In this document: piece after piece, positions 7,255 through 16,286 of the stretch | How positions within the stretch are numbered: position 1 is the stretch's first letter | Layout of the letters: each line of letters starts with the position of its first letter | The notes under the pieces: generated by a model | Databases searched by the model: none | What the model was told of the DNA's origin: nothing | The model's input: the letters and a program-made list of their open reading frames with translations, nothing else | Assembly (NCBI RefSeq): GCF_040371085.1 | Contig: NZ_JAMBMT010000001.1 | Span: 124,001-188,000 of the forward strand | Reading direction: 5' to 3' | Length of the DNA stretch: 64,000 nt | From: Psychrobacter sp. AH5 | GTDB taxonomy: Bacteria > Pseudomonadota > Gammaproteobacteria > Pseudomonadales > Moraxellaceae | Made by a program: the position numbers and the translations under genes

Positions 7255-7629
7255 GCGCTACCTGATCATGTGCATATCCTCATCACTTTAGCAAATAATA
7301 GCGACGATTACGCTATTATCATCTCTAGTATAAAAACGCATTTTTCAAGACAGATTAAAAAGTCAGCTGATGAAATTATAAATCATTCTAGAAGCAAAAA
7401 AAGAGAACGCGGTATTTGGCAACGGCGATTTTGGGAACATAGAATTAGAGATGAGTTAGATTATAGGCGACACATGGATTATATCCATTACAACGCGGTC
7501 AAACACGGTTATGTCGCGCGTCCTATTGATTGGCCGTATTCAACTTTTGAAAAATGCGTTGCAGAAGGTATTTATGCGTCAGATTGGGGCGGGGTAGGTA
7601 TCGATGGGATTAAGGTTGATTATGATTGA
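7255..7629 (+). pseudogene. 5'-truncated REP-associated tyrosine transposase (RAYT, Y1/HUH family)
   Basis: Reading from 7255 gives ALPDHVHILITLANN, the HUH metal-binding motif of Y1/REP transposases. It continues with SIKTHFSRQ, RGIWQRRFWEH, DYIHYNAVKHGYV, DWPYSTFEK and DWGG, typical of the C-terminal two thirds of RAYT proteins. Roughly the first 50 residues are missing. The frame upstream runs into the palindrome and reaches a stop at 7162 without an ATG. A GTG inside the HUH motif (7270) opens a frame but could not give a working enzyme. The junction with the palindrome at 7196-7254 is exact to about three bases. RAYTs mobilise REP sequences; this copy is very probably dead. Confidence 0.8.
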
Positions 7630-7665
7630 TGTTCAATTTGAGGGTTAGCTTTTTAGCATAGTTTT

Positions 7666-7688
7666 GCTGGGCTAAAAGCCCAGCCTAC
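7666..7688 (-). repeat. REP-like palindrome, class GCTGGGCT, GTAG foot
   Basis: GCTGGGCT and AGCCCAGC form a perfect 8-bp stem around AAA; CTAC at 7685-7688 is GTAG on the minus strand. It lies 5 bases beyond the stop of the leftward small gene and could act as its terminator. Confidence 0.7.
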
Positions 7689-7693
7689 GCTAG

Positions 7694-8053
7694 CTAATCT
7701 CGATGCTCCCAAACAACAGTAATCTTAGTACCCAATGTATCTTCTAATTCTTTTAATATTTCTGAACGAATGGAGATAGTTTCATTAATGTCGCTTTCAA
7801 ACTCTTCATCTTCATTGTCATCTAATTGCCAAAATTTATTAGTTGCTATAAAGTCTCCAGCGCTCATCATGAACGGGCTAGTAATAATAATATCTGAATG
7901 TGTCAGTTGCAGGTTTTCAACTGTATCAAAATATGGTTCATGTTCACATTCGATAATATTTTCGTCAAAAAGTGAAAATGCTTCTTCTTTTTGTTCATCA
8001 GTTAAAACATGGTCTTGGTCTTCAATATAAATAAAAACGTGTTGTTCACTCAT
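7694..8053 (-). CDS. Small acidic protein of unknown function, bracketed by inverted palindromes
   Basis: Encodes about 119 residues from MSEQHVFIYIEDQD. The start is set by GGGAG about 7 bases upstream; 25 further codons are open but are just palindrome sequence read through. The protein is strongly acidic (LDDNEDEEFESD near residues 77-88), shows no signal peptide or membrane segment, and ends ITVVWEHRD. I do not recognise a family. Matching GCTGGGCT palindromes stand immediately downstream (7666-7688) and upstream (8074-8096), in inverted orientation with GTAG feet toward the gene. It follows parC on the same strand and might be read from it. Confidence 0.7.
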   Translation of the reverse strand: MSEQHVFIYIEDQDHVLTDEQKEEAFSLFDENIIECEHEPYFDTVENLQLTHSDIIITSPFMMSAGDFIATNKFWQLDDNEDEEFESDINETISIRSEILKELEDTLGTKITVVWEHRD

Positions 8054-8073
8054 AATATTCTCCCAGTAAGCGT

Positions 8074-8096
8074 AGGCTGGGCTTTTAGCCCAGCAT
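8074..8096 (+). repeat. REP-like palindrome, class GCTGGGCT, GTAG foot (partner of 7666)
   Basis: GTAG at 8074-8077, then GCTGGGCT/AGCCCAGC around TTT. Inverted copy of the 7666 element. It lies about 20 bases past the parC stop and just upstream of the small gene's ribosome site. Confidence 0.7.
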
Positions 8097-8114
8097 TCTA
8101 AAACCCAAAACCAA

Positions 8115-10409
8115 CTACCCAACCTCAACCCCAGTCACATTCTGAAAGCCTCTCGGCAGCTGACCACCGCGATTACCACGCGTTCCCGTATAATTCGCTA
8201 AGTCCATTGGCTTTAAGGTCACATGACGTTTTCCAGCGGTAATCACTAAGCTGTCCTGTAAGCTTAATGGCGTGACAGCCAATACCTCTTCATCGCCTTT
8301 TAGCGTAATCATCTTATTACCTTTGCCGCGCGCTTGCTCGGGCAGATCATTGAGCGCAAAGATTAATAAATATCCGGCGTTAGTAACGACAGCAACGTGA
8401 TCAGGGATAGCGCTTACCGCTTCGCTATCATCGCCATTAGTCACTGCACTGGCATCGATACGTGCGACAGGTAACAGGCGACTATCAGCGGCAAGATTGA
8501 TTAGGTTCTTACCTGATTTTTGATTGGTATCGAGGTTACCGAGTTTATTGATAAAGCCGTAACCTGCCGAGCTGGCGAGGATGATACGCTGCTCATCGCT
8601 ACCAGTGAGGAGCTGCTCAAAGCTTGCGCCGGCTGGTGGTTTCAGCACACTAGTCAGCGGATCGCCTTGACCACGCGCGGAAGCCAAGTTATGCGCGTCA
8701 ACACTATAACTACGTCCGGTGCTATCGAGTACATAGATTTTTTCATTGGATTTGCCGCGCACGTGCGCTTGGTAGCTGTCGCCAGAACGATAGCTCATGC
8801 CAGCGGCATCGACCTCATGACCTTTGGCGGCGCGTATCCAGCCTGCTTTGGACAAGATAGCGGTGATCGGCTCGCTGGGGATGAGATCGGACTCTTTTAG
8901 CGCTTGCGCTTCATCGCGCTCCATGAGGGGCGACATGCGCTCGTTGCCGTGTTCCTTCATATCCGCGCTGAGCTCATCGATGATTAGCTTGGTTAAGCTC
9001 TCAGGGTTATCGAGATACTCTTGTAAGGTAGCGCGCTCTTTTGCTAGCTCATCTTGCTCGCTACGTAGCTCAATCTCTTCAAGTTTTGCCAATTGACGCA
9101 AGCGGATATCCAAGATGGCATTGGCCTGAATCTCAGTGAGATCATAATCTTGCATCAAAGTCGCTTTCGGATCGTCCTCTTCACGAATGATGCGAATCAC
9201 TTCATCAATGTGCAAATAAGCGATTAATAAACCGGCCAAAATATGCAAGCGCTTGTCGATTTTATCAAGGCGGAATTGTACCCGACGCGTGACCACCGAA
9301 CGGCGGCAGACCAGCCATTCATCCAAGATTTCTTTGAGGTTTTTGACTTGCGGCTTACCGTTTAGGCCGATCATATTCATATTGACGCGGTAATTACTCT
9401 CAAGATCGGTGCTAGCGAACAGATGACTCATCACCCGTTTGACATCGACACGGGTTGATTTGAGCTCCAGCACTATTCGACAAGGATTTTCGTGATCGGA
9501 CTCATCATGGATATCGACCACCCAAGGTAGTTTTTTATCGGTCATTAGCCGCGCGATTTGTTCTTGAATCTTGTTACCGGAGACTTGATAGGGCAGGGCA
9601 TCGATGATGACCAGATTTTTCTCTTTGGCATCGACATGGTAAGTGGCGCGCATCTTATAACTACCGCGTCCGCTCTCATACATCGCTTGCAAGTCTTTTT
9701 TGCTGGTGATGATCTCAGCAGCCGTTGGCAGATCAGGCGCAGGAATAGACTGAGTGAGTTGCTTGACCGACAGCTCAGGGTTTTTGAGCAGACGAATGGC
9801 GGCGCGTACCACCTCATTAAGATTATGCGGCGGTACATCGGTCGCCATACCGACGGCGATACCAGTAGTGCCATTTAATAAAATATTGGGCAGGCGCGCA
9901 GGCAGGGTTACAGGCTCTTGCATCGTGCCATCGAAGTTATCTTGCCAATCGACGGTTCCTTGACCAAGCTCGCTAAGCAACGTATTGGCATAAGCGGACA
10001 TCTTGGCTTCGGTATAACGCATAGCGGCAAAGGATTTGGGATCGTCAGGGCTACCCCAGTTACCTTGACCGGTAATCAGCGGATAGCGATAACTGAACGG
10101 CTGCGCCATCAGCACCATCGCCTCATAACAAGCGCTATCACCGTGCGGATGATATTTACCCAGCACGTCACCGACGGTGCGCGCCGACTTTTTGGGTTTA
10201 GCGCTAGATTTGAGGCCAAGCTCGCTCATGGCATAGATGATACGGCGCTGTACGGGCTTTAGACCGTCGGCAATATTAGGTAGCGCGCGATCCATGATGA
10301 CGTACATGGCGTAGTTGAGATAGGCTTGCTCAGTGAATTCAGCCACAGAGCGACTGTCCATCGCATCGTCGGCTAAGAGGGCAGCATTATTATCAATAAT
10401 ATCAGGCAT
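8115..10409 (-). CDS. parC: DNA topoisomerase IV subunit A
   Basis: Cuts and rejoins both DNA strands through an active-site tyrosine and, with ParE, decatenates daughter chromosomes. The order is N-terminal winged-helix/tower region, [11 protein letters not shown] with catalytic Tyr132, a coiled-coil stretch near residues 440-500, and a C-terminal beta-pinwheel with degenerate repeats (such as [20 protein letters not shown]). The shorter C-terminal domain and absence of a GyrA-box motif favour ParC over GyrA. The quinolone region reads [12 protein letters not shown], with Ser92 and Glu96 at the positions of E. coli Ser80 and Glu84, so it is wild type there. Length (764) is normal. parE is not in the window. 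Confidence 0.95.
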   Translation of the reverse strand: MPDIIDNNAALLADDAMDSRSVAEFTEQAYLNYAMYVIMDRALPNIADGLKPVQRRIIYAMSELGLKSSAKPKKSARTVGDVLGKYHPHGDSACYEAMVLMAQPFSYRYPLITGQGNWGSPDDPKSFAAMRYTEAKMSAYANTLLSELGQGTVDWQDNFDGTMQEPVTLPARLPNILLNGTTGIAVGMATDVPPHNLNEVVRAAIRLLKNPELSVKQLTQSIPAPDLPTAAEIITSKKDLQAMYESGRGSYKMRATYHVDAKEKNLVIIDALPYQVSGNKIQEQIARLMTDKKLPWVVDIHDESDHENPCRIVLELKSTRVDVKRVMSHLFASTDLESNYRVNMNMIGLNGKPQVKNLKEILDEWLVCRRSVVTRRVQFRLDKIDKRLHILAGLLIAYLHIDEVIRIIREEDDPKATLMQDYDLTEIQANAILDIRLRQLAKLEEIELRSEQDELAKERATLQEYLDNPESLTKLIIDELSADMKEHGNERMSPLMERDEAQALKESDLIPSEPITAILSKAGWIRAAKGHEVDAAGMSYRSGDSYQAHVRGKSNEKIYVLDSTGRSYSVDAHNLASARGQGDPLTSVLKPPAGASFEQLLTGSDEQRIILASSAGYGFINKLGNLDTNQKSGKNLINLAADSRLLPVARIDASAVTNGDDSEAVSAIPDHVAVVTNAGYLLIFALNDLPEQARGKGNKMITLKGDEEVLAVTPLSLQDSLVITAGKRHVTLKPMDLANYTGTRGNRGGQLPRGFQNVTGVEVG

Positions 10410-10795
10410 AAAATAGGTTTCGCTTATTAGTTTTACATTCTAAGTTGTTAAAGTTGTATTCTAGCTAAGGGGTAACTACAGTTTCGACATAGTGCCTTAA
10501 GGCTATAGCGCGCACTAGCTATAAAGAGGGCTAGTTATAAAAAAGGGCTATAAAAAGTATAGAGATGGGTTAAGGCTATCGTAAAGCAATTTCTGCTAAT
10601 TAAAAAGGGGGATGGTAGGATACACGACAGAACATGACGCGACTTTTTTAAATAAAAAATAACCGTCAAGTCAGTTTGCAAACTCCAGTAACATTCTTTT
10701 GTATTGAGTAGTTTGTATAAAGTGTGTATGTTAAGAGTTAAGAGGGTATTTAACCAACTATTTGTCACCTATTTATTATTTGGAGCAGGAAGATT
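10410..10795. other. Divergent intergenic region between parC and the first fadD
   Basis: A leftward open frame here (10535-10768) looks like chance. Seen: three imperfect copies of an (A)TAAA-A-GGGCTA motif around 10520-10556, an A+T-rich block, and a perfect 12-bp palindrome at 10673-10684 upstream of fadD. It should hold the promoters for both flanking genes. Confidence 0.5.
10673..10684. promoter_or_regulatory. Perfect 12-bp palindrome upstream of fadD, candidate operator
   Basis: AGTTTGCAAACT is self-complementary and lies about 112 bases before the acyl-CoA ligase start. Size and position suit a TetR- or GntR-type operator. It does not match the PsrA half-site orientation I know, and it is not seen upstream of the second fadD or fadE. 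Confidence 0.3.
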
Positions 10796-12523
10796 ATGGA
10801 AAATCAAGCAAACTTAGTACGCAATAACAGCCCAGTTTGGTTAAAGACTTATGAAGAGATGGGGCTAACTTACGATATACAAATGCCAGCGGACGATACC
10901 TCATTGATTGAAATCTTTGAGCAAAGCTTTGCTAAGTATAGTAATAAGACCGCTTTTGTTTGTATGGGTTCAAGCTTGAGCTTCCAAGAGGTTGATCTAT
11001 ATAGCTTACAAGTTGCCGCTTACTTACAGTCCTTAGGATTATCCAAAGGTGATAAAGTTGCGGTTATGATGCCTAATATCTTGCAGCTGCCAGTTACTGT
11101 CATCGGTGTGCTACGCGCAGGTCTTACGTTAGTCAACGTCAACCCGCTTTATACTAGCAAAGAGCTTGAGCATCAGCTCACGGATTCGGACGCTAAAGCG
11201 CTTATTTTGGTTGAAAACTTCGCCAAAACTTATCAAGATATCGGTCGTAGTCTCGTTGATAACGTAGTTATCACTAGCATGGGCGATATGATGGGTACGC
11301 TCAAAGGCTTTATGGTTAATACTGTCGTGCGTCATGTCAAAAAAATGGTGCCGGATTATAATATTAAAGGTAGCGTCAAATTTAAAGATGCGCTCAAAAA
11401 AGTCTCTGCCAAAAAGTACAAGCGTCCTGATAATATTGGCCTCGATGATATTGCCGTATTGCAATATACCGGTGGTACCACAGGCGTCGCTAAAGGCGCG
11501 ATGCTGACGCATAGAAACTTAGTGGCAAACCTTATTCAATGTAACACCTTCTTAGGTAGCGCCTTTGATGAGTATGAAGGTACCGGCGAGCAGCCAGTGA
11601 TTATGACGGCCTTACCGCTGTATCATATTTTCTCCTTTACTCTGTGTGGTATGTTTGGCTTATACCGCGGCTGTATTGGCTTGTTGGTGCCAAACCCGCG
11701 TGATTTAGAGAGCTTAATCAAAGCTTATAAAGGTCATCCACCAGCGCTATTCCCAGCGGTCAACACCTTATTTAATGTGCTAGCCAATAACGATGAATTT
11801 AAGGCGTTAGATCATAGCAAATTGCGCGTATCGATGGGCGGCGGTATGGCAGTACTCAGTGATACGGCCAAAAAATGGTTACAAGTGACAGGCAATACTA
11901 TCGTTCAAGGTTATGGTCTGTCTGAAACCTCGCCAGTTGCTACGGCTAACCCTATCAATAGTGCGACATTCAGTGGCAATATCGGCTTACCGATGCCAGC
12001 AACTGAGGTAGCTATTATTGATGAAGAAGGTAATGAAGTTGCCTTAGGCGAGCGCGGTGAGATTGCTATTCGCGGCCCACAGGTTATGAAAGGCTATTGG
12101 AAGCGCGAGGATGCCACTAGCGAATCGATGACTGCGGATGGTTATTTCTTGACCGGTGACATCGGTATCATGAGTGGAGAGGGCACTATCTCTATCGTTG
12201 ATCGCAAAAAGAATATGATTTTGGTATCAGGCTTTAACGTCTATCCTAATGAGGTTGAAGAGGTGATGGCCGGTCACCCCAAAATCCTAGAATGCGGCGT
12301 CATCGGGGTCGAAGATGAAAAAAGCGGTGAGGTGCCAAAGATCTTTGTGGTACGCCAAGATAAGAGCTTAACCAAAGAAGAGGTTTTGGCTTATAGTCAA
12401 GAAAATCTAACTGGTTATAAGCGTCCTCGTTATGTTGAGTTTATTGACGAGTTGCCAAAATCAAACGTTGGTAAGATCCTACATAAAGACTTACGTGAGC
12501 GCGAGTCTAAGCATAGCGCTTAA
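10796..12523 (+). CDS. fadD: Long-chain fatty acyl-CoA ligase, copy 1
   Basis: Activates long-chain fatty acids to acyl-CoA (ATP to AMP) for beta-oxidation or lipid synthesis, in the cytosol or at the inner membrane. It has the ANL-superfamily order: P-loop YTGGTTGVAKGAM (Tyr224 on), YGLSETSP, the KTGDIG-type motif as LTGDIGIM, the hinge VDRKKNMILVSGFNVYPNEVE and the catalytic-lysine region LPKSNVGKILHKDLR. Length (575) is standard for FadD. The start is supported by AGGAAG 6 bases upstream. A close paralogue follows after a terminator, so the two are probably separate units. Confidence 0.92.
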   Translation: MENQANLVRNNSPVWLKTYEEMGLTYDIQMPADDTSLIEIFEQSFAKYSNKTAFVCMGSSLSFQEVDLYSLQVAAYLQSLGLSKGDKVAVMMPNILQLPVTVIGVLRAGLTLVNVNPLYTSKELEHQLTDSDAKALILVENFAKTYQDIGRSLVDNVVITSMGDMMGTLKGFMVNTVVRHVKKMVPDYNIKGSVKFKDALKKVSAKKYKRPDNIGLDDIAVLQYTGGTTGVAKGAMLTHRNLVANLIQCNTFLGSAFDEYEGTGEQPVIMTALPLYHIFSFTLCGMFGLYRGCIGLLVPNPRDLESLIKAYKGHPPALFPAVNTLFNVLANNDEFKALDHSKLRVSMGGGMAVLSDTAKKWLQVTGNTIVQGYGLSETSPVATANPINSATFSGNIGLPMPATEVAIIDEEGNEVALGERGEIAIRGPQVMKGYWKREDATSESMTADGYFLTGDIGIMSGEGTISIVDRKKNMILVSGFNVYPNEVEEVMAGHPKILECGVIGVEDEKSGEVPKIFVVRQDKSLTKEEVLAYSQENLTGYKRPRYVEFIDELPKSNVGKILHKDLRERESKHSA

Positions 12524-12573
12524 TTTAGTCTTGAGCTGCGCTATTAAATAGCTAAGCTGATAGTACAAGCCCT

Positions 12574-12612
12574 AAAGATAAGGTAGCTTACAGGCCGCCT
12601 TATCTTTTTTTT
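12574..12612 (+). terminator. Intrinsic terminator after the first fadD
   Basis: AAAGATAAGG pairs perfectly with CCTTATCTTT across a 14-base loop, followed by a T run. Confidence 0.8.
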
Positions 12613-12735
12613 ATTTATCTTTAGGTTTTATGGTAGCAATAGAGAAGTTTTAGCAAAAATGCTATAGTTCCTAGCCATAACTTCCTGTAATTTTATAAAA
12701 GAATATAGGTTCAATAGCACTACTTAGGAAAAACC

Positions 12736-14577
12736 ATGACCGATAATACCAATAAAAGCACTGCAAATAACGATGCTAGTAATGATGCTGGTAAGGATTT
12801 TAATACTGACGCTAATAGTGACAATCGCCCAAAAAATAAAGCCGCTGGTGCAAATTTTAAAAGAAATGAGTTTCCAACGATGCCGGAGATACCAAGTGAT
12901 AGACCTTGGCTAACTGCTTATGAGCGCTACAACATCGATGCTACTATCGATATGCCAGAAGACGATACTTCTTTATTAGAGGTTTTTGAGCGTAACTTCC
13001 GCCGTTATGGTCAAAAGACCGCTTATATTTGTATGGGTGCGTCAATTACCTTTAAGGAATTAGATCTTTATAGTCGTCAAATCGCTAGTTATTTGCAGTC
13101 GTTAGGCTTAAAAAAAGGCGATAAAGTCGGTGTAATGATGCCGAATATATTGCAGTATCCTATCGTTGCTCTAGGTATTATTCGTGCTGGCATGATTTTG
13201 GTCAATGTCAATCCGCTCTACACCAGCCGTGAGCTGTCCCACCAGCTCCATGATAGTGGCACTAAAGCCTTATTCATCGTAGAGAACTTCGCTAAGACTT
13301 ATGAGGACGCCGAAGATAAAGGTCAAGTGCAGCACGTCATCGTCTGTAAAATCGGTGATATGCTCGGATCAGTAAAAGGCTTAGTGGTCAACTTAGTCGC
13401 TCGTCATATCAAAAAAATGATCCCCGCTTATCATTTGCCAAATAGCACCTCTTTTAAGCAAGCTCTAAATTCGGTCTCGGCAAGTAAATATAAGCGTCCT
13501 GATCTAAGTCTAAGCGATGTGGCTTTATTGCAGTACACTGGCGGTACTACTGGTGTTGCCAAAGGTGCAATGCTATCGCATGGCAACTTAGTCGCTAACA
13601 TGCTACAAATAAGCGTATTGATGACCAGTGCTTTTGACGATGACGCTAGCAGTGACGACGTTATTTTGACCGCCTTACCGCTGTATCATGTGTTCTCCTT
13701 TATGGTCTGCGGCATGTATGGTATGTATCAAGGCTATACTGGCTTGCTGATTCCAAACCCGCGCGACCTTGATGGCTTGATCAAAGAGATGGATAAATAC
13801 AAGCCTTCTTTTATTCCAGCGGTCAACACCTTATTTAACGGTTTGGTTCATCACGATGACTTTGCCAAATTGGATTTCTCTAACCTAAAAGCGTCCATTG
13901 GCGGCGGTATGTCGGTACTGCCAAGCGTAGCCAAAGAGTGGCATAAAGTTACAGGCCTACCTATCGTTGAGGGTTATGGCTTATCAGAAACCTCGCCAGT
14001 AGTGGCTTTTAACCCGATGACCATTGCCAAATTCACTGGCAAAATAGGTATTCCTGCTTCAAGTACTGACATTATCCTTATTGATGATGACGAAAATGAA
14101 GTGGCGATGGGCGAGCGCGGCGAGATTTGTGTAAAAGGTCCACAAGTGATGATTGGCTATCAAAACCGCCCGGAAGAAACCGCTGAAACTTTCACCAACA
14201 ACGATTATCTAAAAACTGGCGATATCGGCATTATGGATGAAAAAGGCTTTATCAAAATCGTTGATCGCAAAAAAGATATGATTTTGGTCTCAGGCTTTAA
14301 TGTTTATCCTAATGAGATCGAAGAGGCGATGAGCGAGCACCCAGCGGTCAAAGAGGTGGGCGCTATCGGTATTCCAAACGATGATCGCGGCGAAGATCCC
14401 AAGATATTTGTGGTCAAAAAAGGTGATGTTACCGAAAAAGAGTTACTAGATTTTGGTAAAAAACAATTAACCGGCTATAAGCGTCCTCGCCATGTGCAGT
14501 TTGTAGAGGAATTGCCAAAATCAAACGTTGGCAAAATCTTACGTAAAGAGCTGCGTAAAATGGAAGGCCTACAATAA
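12736..14577 (+). CDS. Long-chain fatty acyl-CoA ligase, copy 2, with Asn/Asp-rich N-terminal extension
   Basis: Paralogue of the preceding FadD with the same motifs: YTGGTTGVAKGAM from Tyr267, YGLSETSP, KTGDIGIM, VDRKKDMILVSGF, and LPKSNVGKILRKELR near the C terminus. It differs by about 40 extra hydrophilic N-terminal residues rich in Asn, Asp and Lys, probably disordered, and by divergence across the fatty-acid tunnel, so chain-length preference may differ. AGGA lies 8 bases before the ATG. A tandem pair with distinct N termini resembles the fadD1/fadD2 arrangement of pseudomonads; the division of labour is inferred. Confidence 0.9.
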   Translation: MTDNTNKSTANNDASNDAGKDFNTDANSDNRPKNKAAGANFKRNEFPTMPEIPSDRPWLTAYERYNIDATIDMPEDDTSLLEVFERNFRRYGQKTAYICMGASITFKELDLYSRQIASYLQSLGLKKGDKVGVMMPNILQYPIVALGIIRAGMILVNVNPLYTSRELSHQLHDSGTKALFIVENFAKTYEDAEDKGQVQHVIVCKIGDMLGSVKGLVVNLVARHIKKMIPAYHLPNSTSFKQALNSVSASKYKRPDLSLSDVALLQYTGGTTGVAKGAMLSHGNLVANMLQISVLMTSAFDDDASSDDVILTALPLYHVFSFMVCGMYGMYQGYTGLLIPNPRDLDGLIKEMDKYKPSFIPAVNTLFNGLVHHDDFAKLDFSNLKASIGGGMSVLPSVAKEWHKVTGLPIVEGYGLSETSPVVAFNPMTIAKFTGKIGIPASSTDIILIDDDENEVAMGERGEICVKGPQVMIGYQNRPEETAETFTNNDYLKTGDIGIMDEKGFIKIVDRKKDMILVSGFNVYPNEIEEAMSEHPAVKEVGAIGIPNDDRGEDPKIFVVKKGDVTEKELLDFGKKQLTGYKRPRHVQFVEELPKSNVGKILRKELRKMEGLQ

Positions 14578-14782
14578 GTTTAGTGTGCTTTTTTGAGCCG
14601 TTTTGTTATCTACGGATCGTGCAAGCAGCAAGGTAGCAATAACTGCCAATCTTGCTATTACCGCGCTGTCACGTTAGGATATCGTCTTTATTTTTTGATA
14701 ATTTAGCTGGTTATTTGGCCATTTATTTAATCTAAAATCATAATCTTTATACTATTATCACCACCTTACCCTAGGATACTGT

Positions 14783-15499
14783 ATGCGTAATGACAACCGT
14801 GAGCTCGATCAACTTCGTTCAGTTAGCTTTGAGCGCCACTACACCAAACATGCTGAAGGCTCAGTATTGGTAAGCTTTGGCGACACCAAAGTCCTCTGTA
14901 CTGCTAGTGTCGAGTCGGGCGTACCGCGCTGGTTAAAGGGCAAAGGTAAAGGTTGGATTACCGCTGAATATGGTATGCTGCCACGAGCGACCAATACCCG
15001 TAACCAACGTGAAGCGGCGCGCGGTAAGCAATCTGGCCGTACGCAAGAGATTCAGCGTTTGATAGGTCGTAGCCTGCGTGCGATGATAGATTTGAGTAAA
15101 TTAGGTGAAAACACTATTTATCTTGATTGCGATGTATTACAAGCCGATGGTGGCACGCGTACGGCTAGTGTGACTGGCGCTGCGGTAGCCTTGATTGATG
15201 CGCTAGAGAGCTTACAAAAAACCAAAAAGCTCAAAGCTGATCCTCTGATTGGCTTAGTGGCGGCAGTGTCAGTGGGCATGAAAGACGGCAAGGCATTTTT
15301 GGACTTAAACTACGAAGAAGATGCGAATTGTGATACCGATCTAAATGTGGTCATGACCCAAAAAGGCGAGTTCATTGAGCTACAAGGAACGGCTGAAGAT
15401 AAGCCATTCACTCGCGCGCAGGCCGATGAGATGTTGGTATTAGCCGAAAAAGGCATCGCTGAGCTGGTGACTATGCAAAAAACAGCATTGGGCTGGTAG
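14783..15499 (+). CDS. rph: Ribonuclease PH
   Basis: Phosphate-dependent 3'-to-5' exoribonuclease that trims tRNA 3' ends and takes part in rRNA decay; it works as a hexamer in the cytosol. The sequence is full length (238) and well conserved: N-terminal [34 protein letters not shown], the Arg-rich [16 protein letters not shown] loop that binds phosphate and RNA, then [23 protein letters not shown] with correct spacing precedes the ATG. It is followed by a small membrane-protein gene on the same strand. Confidence 0.96.
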   Translation: MRNDNRELDQLRSVSFERHYTKHAEGSVLVSFGDTKVLCTASVESGVPRWLKGKGKGWITAEYGMLPRATNTRNQREAARGKQSGRTQEIQRLIGRSLRAMIDLSKLGENTIYLDCDVLQADGGTRTASVTGAAVALIDALESLQKTKKLKADPLIGLVAAVSVGMKDGKAFLDLNYEEDANCDTDLNVVMTQKGEFIELQGTAEDKPFTRAQADEMLVLAEKGIAELVTMQKTALGW

Positions 15500-15561
15500 T
15501 GCACTTGGCTAGAGCTTAATTGAGCTTTAGCTACTTTATTCTCTTGTCATAGGTTATCCGT

Positions 15562-16062
15562 ATGCTCAAGCTGACTGACGACGGCGCAAAAATCACCTTA
15601 CAATCACCGCCTCCTAGCGGTGATAATGGGCTGTTTTGGTTTGGCTCGGCGTTATTAGTTGGCGCTATTGCCGTAGCTATGGCCATGAGTTTGTTGCCTG
15701 AGCGCTTATCCATAGGCGCGCTGGCACTACTTATTGTGGGTAGTTTTTTCTTTAATAGACAGCGTCAACAACGCAAAAACCAGCTCAGCGGCGTCATCAA
15801 TAGTGGTGTGTTATGGGTACGAGCAGGCGAGTTGGTACACGACAATCAAGGTAAGCGTGAGGCTATTGTGCTCAGTGCAGGCGACAAAATCACCTTGTTT
15901 GGTGAGCAGCTACAAATCGTCGATGCCAATGACAACCGCAAATATCACATTAGTGGTTTTGAAAGTAGCCAAGAAGCCGCGGCGACTCAAGCTATCTTGC
16001 AAGGCCAAGCGCTTACTAAGCGTCATGTTAATATTAAGATGAATGACAATCCGTCTAACTGA
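15562..16062 (+). CDS. Two-TM membrane protein with soluble C-terminal domain, unknown function
   Basis: 166 residues: a short N-terminal strand region, two adjacent membrane helices (about 27-44 and 49-65), a basic NRQRQQRKNQ stop-transfer segment, then about 95 residues of mixed strand and helix ending in a polar tail. This hairpin-anchored layout suggests a cytosolic C-terminal domain. I do not recognise the family. It lies 62 bases after rph on the same strand, so co-transcription is possible. The start has AGG about 9 bases upstream. Confidence 0.7.
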   Translation: MLKLTDDGAKITLQSPPPSGDNGLFWFGSALLVGAIAVAMAMSLLPERLSIGALALLIVGSFFFNRQRQQRKNQLSGVINSGVLWVRAGELVHDNQGKREAIVLSAGDKITLFGEQLQIVDANDNRKYHISGFESSQEAAATQAILQGQALTKRHVNIKMNDNPSN

Positions 16063-16286
16063 TAGCCTTTTTTTATATAGCTGTCGCTTCCTCTTTAGTT
16101 TATCGCTGTTTTTTTTCCTTCTTTTTGAGCCACTTCGTTAGCTCTTTATCCTATCCCTCCAAAGTCTTATTTGACTGACCATCAACTTTTCCATAGCCTT
16201 TATCGTCTAATTAATACCAATAAAGCTTGCAGCAGGCTAGCCAAATAGTTTATAACTGAGGGTATTATATTGACAGGGAGTTGGTC

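Noticed and set aside
8054..8128. 25-codon N-terminal extension of the small acidic-protein gene, overlapping the parC end
   Set aside because: It is a translation of the palindrome plus parC stop region; GGGAG sits directly before the internal ATG at 8053.
10535..10768. 77-codon leftward frame upstream of fadD
   Set aside because: Low-complexity, no ribosome site, lies in a divergent promoter region.
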